A stretch of 26,871 bases of DNA, taken from Clostridiales bacterium UBA6981 (GTDB lineage: Bacteria > Bacillota > Clostridia > Oscillospirales > Oscillospiraceae). Below the pieces are notes generated by a model. It was not told where the DNA came from. It worked only from the letters and a program-made list of their open reading frames with translations, and did not search any database. This document shows, one piece after another, positions 23,747-26,871 of this stretch (position 1 is the first letter of the stretch; the number at the start of each line of letters is the position of its first letter). A program made the position numbers and the translations under genes. Location: assembly GCA_002450075.1 (NCBI GenBank), contig DJYJ01000033.1, positions 1,183-28,053 of the forward strand, written 5' to 3'.

Positions 23747-25033
23747 TTGAACGAGCTGCTGAATATCTCCGTGGCCATGTTTGCCGGCCTGATGCTGACG
23801 CGTCTTGGCAACAAATTCCGTCTGCCGGATGTGACGGCCTATCTGGTCGCCGGCGTGCTGATCGGGCCGAGCCTGCTCGGCGGACTGAATATCCTGGGAC
23901 TGGGCTTCCACAGCTTTGAGGAGCTTGAGACACTCGGCGTGATCTCGGACATGGCGCTGGGCTTTATCGCCTTTTCCATCGGCAACGAGTTCCGTCTCTC
24001 CCAGCTGCGCGAGACCGGCAGGCAGGCGCTTGTCGTCGGCATCCTGCAGGCCGTGATCACGACGCTGATCGTCGACTGCGCGCTGCTGGGCGTGCATTTT
24101 CTGTTCCCCGCCGTGCTTTCGATCCCCGCGGCCATCACGCTCGGCGCCATCGCCGCCGCGACCGCGCCGGCCGCCACGCTGATGGTCGTACGCCAGTACA
24201 AGGCCAAGGGCAAGCTGACCGATCTGCTGCTTCCGATCGTCGCGCTCGACGACGCGGTGGGTCTGATCCTCTTCGCCGTCTCCTTCGGCGTGGCCCGCGC
24301 GCTCGGCAGCGGGTCGGTCGACATTTACGGCGTGCTGGTCAATCCTCTGCTCGAGATCCTCTGCTCGCTGCTGCTCGGCGCGCTGGCGGGCTTTGTGCTC
24401 TCGAAGATCGAGCCGATCTTCCATTCCAACCGCAACCGCGTTGCCATGAGCATCTCCTTTGTGTTCCTCACGGTCGCGCTCTCGATGCTCAAGCTGCCGG
24501 CCGGAAAAGCCACGATCGGCTTTTCCTCGCTGCTGGTGTGCATGATGCTTGGAAGCGTGTTCTGCAATCTCTGCCCGCTGTCGGACGAGATCATGCACAA
24601 CGCCGACCGCTGGAGCGCGCCGCTGCTGGTGCTGTTTTTCGTCATCTCGGGCGCGGAGCTGGAGCTGGGCGTGTTCGCCAAGCTCTCAAGCGCGCTGATC
24701 GGCGTTGTTTATATCGTCTCCCGCTCGCTCGGCAAATACTTCGGCGCGCGTGAGTCGTCCCGGATGGTGGGCTGCGACAAAAAGGTCGTGGACTACCTCG
24801 GCATCACGCTGCTGCCGCAGGCGGGCGTGGCGCTGGGCATGTGTGTGACCGCCTCGCAGCTGCCCGGCGACGGACCCATGATCCGCAACATCGTGCTCTT
24901 CGCCGTGCTGGTCTACGAGCTGCTCGGCCCGGTGGCGACCAAGTGGGCGCTGACAAAGGCCGGCGACATCCAGCCCAAGAGCGAGGAAGTCTTAAAGCGC
25001 CGCGAGCGCAAGCTCGCCGCCGCGGGGAAGTAG
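23747..25033 (+). CDS. CPA2-type cation:proton antiporter (KefB-like)
   Basis: This 428-residue polytopic protein resembles the monovalent cation:proton antiporter-2 family. It has VTAYLVAGVLIGPSLLGG near the N-terminus, LGFIAFSIGNEF, ITLGAIAAATAPAATLMVVRQY, LPIVALDDAVGLILFA and a C-terminal ITLLPQAGVALGMC. The Asp-Asp of VALDDAVG is the likely ion site. No TrkA-N regulatory domain follows, so it is a membrane-only form. The start is TTG at 23747; the ribosome site (AAGAGATG) is weak, and an internal ATG at 23777 would cut the first helix. It has its own promoter and terminator. The transported ion (K+ or Na+) is not readable. Confidence 0.85.
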   Translation: MNELLNISVAMFAGLMLTRLGNKFRLPDVTAYLVAGVLIGPSLLGGLNILGLGFHSFEELETLGVISDMALGFIAFSIGNEFRLSQLRETGRQALVVGILQAVITTLIVDCALLGVHFLFPAVLSIPAAITLGAIAAATAPAATLMVVRQYKAKGKLTDLLLPIVALDDAVGLILFAVSFGVARALGSGSVDIYGVLVNPLLEILCSLLLGALAGFVLSKIEPIFHSNRNRVAMSISFVFLTVALSMLKLPAGKATIGFSSLLVCMMLGSVFCNLCPLSDEIMHNADRWSAPLLVLFFVISGAELELGVFAKLSSALIGVVYIVSRSLGKYFGARESSRMVGCDKKVVDYLGITLLPQAGVALGMCVTASQLPGDGPMIRNIVLFAVLVYELLGPVATKWALTKAGDIQPKSEEVLKRRERKLAAAGK

Positions 25034-25040
25034 GGTTTCG

Positions 25041-25089
25041 TTTCTAGTTTCTAGTGTCTAGTGTCTAGTGTCTAGTGTTTAGTGTCTAG
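25041..25089. repeat. Tandem array of seven heptamers (TGTCTAG type)
   Basis: Seven consecutive 7-nt units: two TTTCTAG, three TGTCTAG, one TGTTTAG and one TGTCTAG. It starts 7 nt after the antiporter stop and directly precedes the terminator hairpin. Confidence 0.92.
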
Positions 25090-25091
25090 CG

Positions 25092-25120
25092 GCCGGAGGA
25101 CAAAAGTCCTCCGGCTTTTT
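25092..25120 (+). terminator. Terminator of the CPA2 antiporter gene
   Basis: GCCGGAGGAC-AAAA-GTCCTCCGGC followed by T5, nested between two heptamer arrays. Confidence 0.92.
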
Positions 25121-25137
25121 GCTGTCAGAAATGAAAT

Positions 25138-25200
25138 GCCGGAAGCCGGAAGCCAGAAGCCGGAAGCTAGAAACTAGACACGAGAAGCCAGAAACTGGAA
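25138..25200. repeat. Degenerate array of nine heptamers (GCCGGAA/GCTAGAA type)
   Basis: Nine 7-nt units keep a strict period of 7: GCCGGAA and GCCAGAA types, then GCTAGAA, ACTAGAC, ACGAGAA, GCCAGAA and ACTGGAA. The middle units are reverse complements of the left array's units, so the two arrays can partly pair around the terminator. Confidence 0.85.
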
Positions 25201-25205
25201 ACCAA

Positions 25206-25226
25206 CCCCGCCGAACGGCGGGGTTT
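25206..25226 (+). terminator. Second GC-rich hairpin after the heptamer array
   Basis: CCCCGCCG-AA-CGGCGGGG followed by TTT, with outer GGAAACC/GGTTTCC extension. It is a possible back-up terminator. Confidence 0.55.
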
Positions 25227-25282
25227 CCATATCTTGTAGAATCTTGTCAATTACGACAGGTGCAGCCCACTATATTTATGAA
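25227..25282 (+). promoter_or_regulatory. First pair of NrdR-box-like sites
   Basis: CCATATCTTGTAGAAT (25227-25242) and CCACTATATTTATGAA (25267-25282), 40 nt apart start to start. Both resemble the NrdR consensus acaCwATATwTwGtgt at the ATAT core. Confidence 0.5.
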
Positions 25283-25330
25283 AAATGCCCTCTTGCTTTT
25301 CCCCTCTCCTTGCAGTACAATAACGCTCGA

Positions 25331-25361
25331 TGTCAGGCGGTAACGAGAAAACCGCCTGACA
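25331..25361 (+). promoter_or_regulatory. Hairpin between the NrdR-box pairs
   Basis: TGTCAGGCGGT pairs perfectly with ACCGCCTGACA around AACGAGAAA, followed by CTATATTTTG. Its right foot overlaps the third NrdR-like box. Confidence 0.6.
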
Positions 25362-25417
25362 CTATATTTTGTGGTCATAACGGTAACAATCCGGTAAAAC
25401 TTTCAATATCTTGTATT
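25359..25417 (+). promoter_or_regulatory. Second pair of NrdR-box-like sites
   Basis: ACACTATATTTTGTGG (25359-25374) is a near-consensus NrdR box; TTCAATATCTTGTATT (25402-25417) is weaker. They are 43 nt apart start to start and end 8 nt before the -35 of the nrdG promoter. Confidence 0.65.
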
Positions 25418-25424
25418 TAACCTC

Positions 25425-25453
25425 TTGACAGGGCACTGCTAAAGTCGTATCAT
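25425..25453 (+). promoter_or_regulatory. Sigma-A promoter of nrdG-nrdD
   Basis: A perfect TTGACA (25425-25430), a 17-nt spacer and TATCAT (25448-25453), 43 nt before the nrdG ATG. Confidence 0.88.
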
Positions 25454-25495
25454 AACACGCGAAAGCAATTCTTACCCCGAAGCAAGGAGAGAGAG

Positions 25496-26191
25496 ATGCA
25501 GATCGCCGGTCTTCAAAAATTGACGCTGCTCGACTATCCGGGACATGTCGCCTGTACGGTGTTCACGCCCGGATGTAACTTTCGCTGCCCCTTCTGTCAC
25601 AACGCGCCGCTGGTCCTGCCCGAACGGCTGGGCTGCGACACGACGGAGGAGGAAGTGCTGAGCTTCCTCAAAAAGCGCGTCGGCGTGCTCGACGGGGTCG
25701 CGATCACGGGAGGCGAGCCGCTGCTCCACAAGGACATCGGCGCGTTCTTGGAGAAGGTGCGTGCGCTGGGCTTCCGCGTGAAGCTGGACACGAACGGCTC
25801 CTTTCCCGACCATCTGATCGAGCTCGTCAGAGCGGGGCTCGTCGACCGCGTGGCGATGGACATCAAAAACGCCCCCGCCCTTTACGGCAGGACCGTCGGG
25901 ATCGAGAACTTCGATCTCGCGCCGGTCGAGCGCTCGAAGGATTTTCTTTTGAGCGGCGAGGTGGAGTATGAGTTCCGCACCACGGTCGTGCGCGGGCTGC
26001 ACACCGCCGAGAGTCTTGTCGAGGCGGCAAGGTGGATCGCGGGCGCGAAGGAGTATTACCTCCAGCAGTTCAAGGACAGCGGCGACATCATCGCGCTCGA
26101 GGGACTGGGCGCGTACGGCGAAAAAGAGATGCATGAGCTTTGCGACGCCGTCCGGCCGATCGTCCCCTCCGTCGAGGTTCGGGGCGTGTAA
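25496..26191 (+). CDS. nrdG: Anaerobic ribonucleoside-triphosphate reductase activating protein
   Basis: This 231-residue radical SAM enzyme begins MQIAGLQKLTLLDYPGHVAC, typical of the longer NrdG form found in Clostridia. CNFRCPFCHN places the three cluster cysteines at 27, 31 and 34 (CxxxCxxC). GVAITGGEPLLHKD is the SAM-binding GGE motif, and KLDTNGS and VAMDIKNA follow. It uses a 4Fe-4S cluster and S-adenosylmethionine to create the glycyl radical on NrdD. GGAG lies 7-10 nt before the ATG. nrdD follows after 44 nt, with the activase placed first in the operon. Confidence 0.93.
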   Translation: MQIAGLQKLTLLDYPGHVACTVFTPGCNFRCPFCHNAPLVLPERLGCDTTEEEVLSFLKKRVGVLDGVAITGGEPLLHKDIGAFLEKVRALGFRVKLDTNGSFPDHLIELVRAGLVDRVAMDIKNAPALYGRTVGIENFDLAPVERSKDFLLSGEVEYEFRTTVVRGLHTAESLVEAARWIAGAKEYYLQQFKDSGDIIALEGLGAYGEKEMHELCDAVRPIVPSVEVRGV

Positions 26192-26235
26192 AGAGAGAAA
26201 AAAGAGAGTATTTGCAAGCACAGGAGGATAAGGAT

Positions 26236-26871
26236 ATGTACGAAGTAGTAAAAAGAGACGGCAAGATCGTCGACTTTAACATCAACAAGATCGCGGACGC
26301 CATCAAGAAGGCGTTCGACGCGACCAAGACCGAGTATAACGACAGCGTCATCGACTTTCTGGCGCTGAAGGTCTCGGCGGACTTCCTGCCGAAGATCCGT
26401 GACGGCAAGGTCGCTGTCGAGGACATCCAGGACAGCGTGGAGGCCGTCCTCTCCCGCGGCGGATACGAGAATGTGGCCAAGGCCTACATCCTCTACCGCA
26501 AGCAGCGCGAGAAACTGCGCAACATGAAATCCACCTACCTTGACTATAAGGATACCGTCAACAAGTACCTGCACGTCGAGGACTGGCGCGTGAAGGAAAA
26601 CTCCACCGTCACCTATTCCGTCGGCGGACTGATCCTGTCCAACTCCGGCGCCATCACCGCCAACTACTGGCTCAGCGAGGTCTATGACGAGGAGATCGCG
26701 AACGCCCACCGCAACTGCGACATCCATCTGCACGACCTGAGCATGCTGACCGGCTACTGCGCGGGCTGGAGCCTCAAGCAGCTGATCAAGGAGGGCCTCG
26801 GCATCCCCGGCAAGATCAACTCCTCCCCGGCCAGCCACCTCTCCACGCTCTGCAACCAGATGGTCAACTTC
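26236..26871 (+). CDS. nrdD: Anaerobic ribonucleoside-triphosphate reductase, 5' part
   Basis: The first 212 codons are visible; the frame is open at the window end. MYEVVKRDGKIVDFNINKIADAIKKAF opens an ATP-cone allosteric domain of about 90 residues (LSRGGYENVAKAYILYRKQRE at its end). The glycyl-radical reductase body then begins: ENSTVTYSVGGLIL, NCDIHLHDLSMLTGYCAGWSL and SSPASHLSTLCNQMVNF. It reduces NTPs to dNTPs without oxygen, activated by the NrdG just upstream. AGGAGG lies 8 nt before the ATG. The catalytic Cys and C-terminal glycyl radical site lie beyond the window. The promoter and NrdR-like boxes at 25227-25453 should control both genes. Confidence 0.95.
   Translation, partial: MYEVVKRDGKIVDFNINKIADAIKKAFDATKTEYNDSVIDFLALKVSADFLPKIRDGKVAVEDIQDSVEAVLSRGGYENVAKAYILYRKQREKLRNMKSTYLDYKDTVNKYLHVEDWRVKENSTVTYSVGGLILSNSGAITANYWLSEVYDEEIANAHRNCDIHLHDLSMLTGYCAGWSLKQLIKEGLGIPGKINSSPASHLSTLCNQMVNF

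Noticed and set aside
25041..25200. CRISPR-like array
   Set aside because: The units are 7 nt and contiguous, with no spacers and no cas genes.

Overview
The window looks like chromosome from a GC-rich Clostridia member, probably Oscillospiraceae (the gut Oscillibacter/Lawsonibacter/Dysosmobacter type). The basis is protein style, compact sigma-A promoters with 16-17 nt spacers, strong GGAGG ribosome binding sites, a lysine riboswitch and anaerobic ribonucleotide reductase. The assignment is inferred from sequence style; no 16S gene is present.

Layout. 1-1.55 kb: 3' end of a FakA/YloV (DAK2) gene. 1.6-6.6 kb, minus strand: four short transcription units. They are a zinc-ribbon peptide with a membrane-anchored endonuclease/phosphatase-fold protein; an XRE regulator with a Cys-repeat lipoprotein esterase interrupted by an in-frame TGA; a YfbR-type deoxynucleotidase with a DUF896 protein; and a zinc-ribbon membrane protein. 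6.7-12.9 kb, plus strand: housekeeping genes typA, glyA, rpsO and pnp, mostly with their own promoters and terminators. 13.1-14.4 kb: an AT-richer accessory patch with a GNAT acetyltransferase and a RAYT-type transposase whose reading frame contains two REP-like palindromes. 14.6-17.8 kb: an M20 amidohydrolase plus two membrane proteins (DUF3100 and a small partner). This cassette is bracketed by two inverted copies of a roughly 210 nt highly structured element. 17.9-21.2 kb: a PurN homologue lacking the known catalytic residues, then an overlapping operon of a histidine phosphatase-GNAT fusion, a metallophosphoesterase with an SH3-like tail, and DUF1294. 21.2-23.6 kb: DUF378, a possible small RNA, and a lysine riboswitch with terminator controlling an NhaC-family transporter. 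23.7-25.0 kb: a CPA2 cation/proton antiporter. 25.0-26.9 kb: a heptamer-repeat/terminator region, four NrdR-box-like sites in two pairs, and nrdG-nrdD, with nrdD cut by the window end.

The most unusual signal is the inverted element pair at 14631-14837 and 17591-17805. Only a central core of about 55 nt is conserved in sequence. The flanking hairpins occur in the same order and number but have different sequences that still pair, as expected of a structure under selection. I do not recognise it as a named RNA or mobile-element family. Other notable signals are the REP-like palindromes inside the RAYT gene, CTAG heptamer arrays folded around terminators at two loci 16 kb apart, the catalytically dead PurN paralogue, and the paired NrdR-like boxes.
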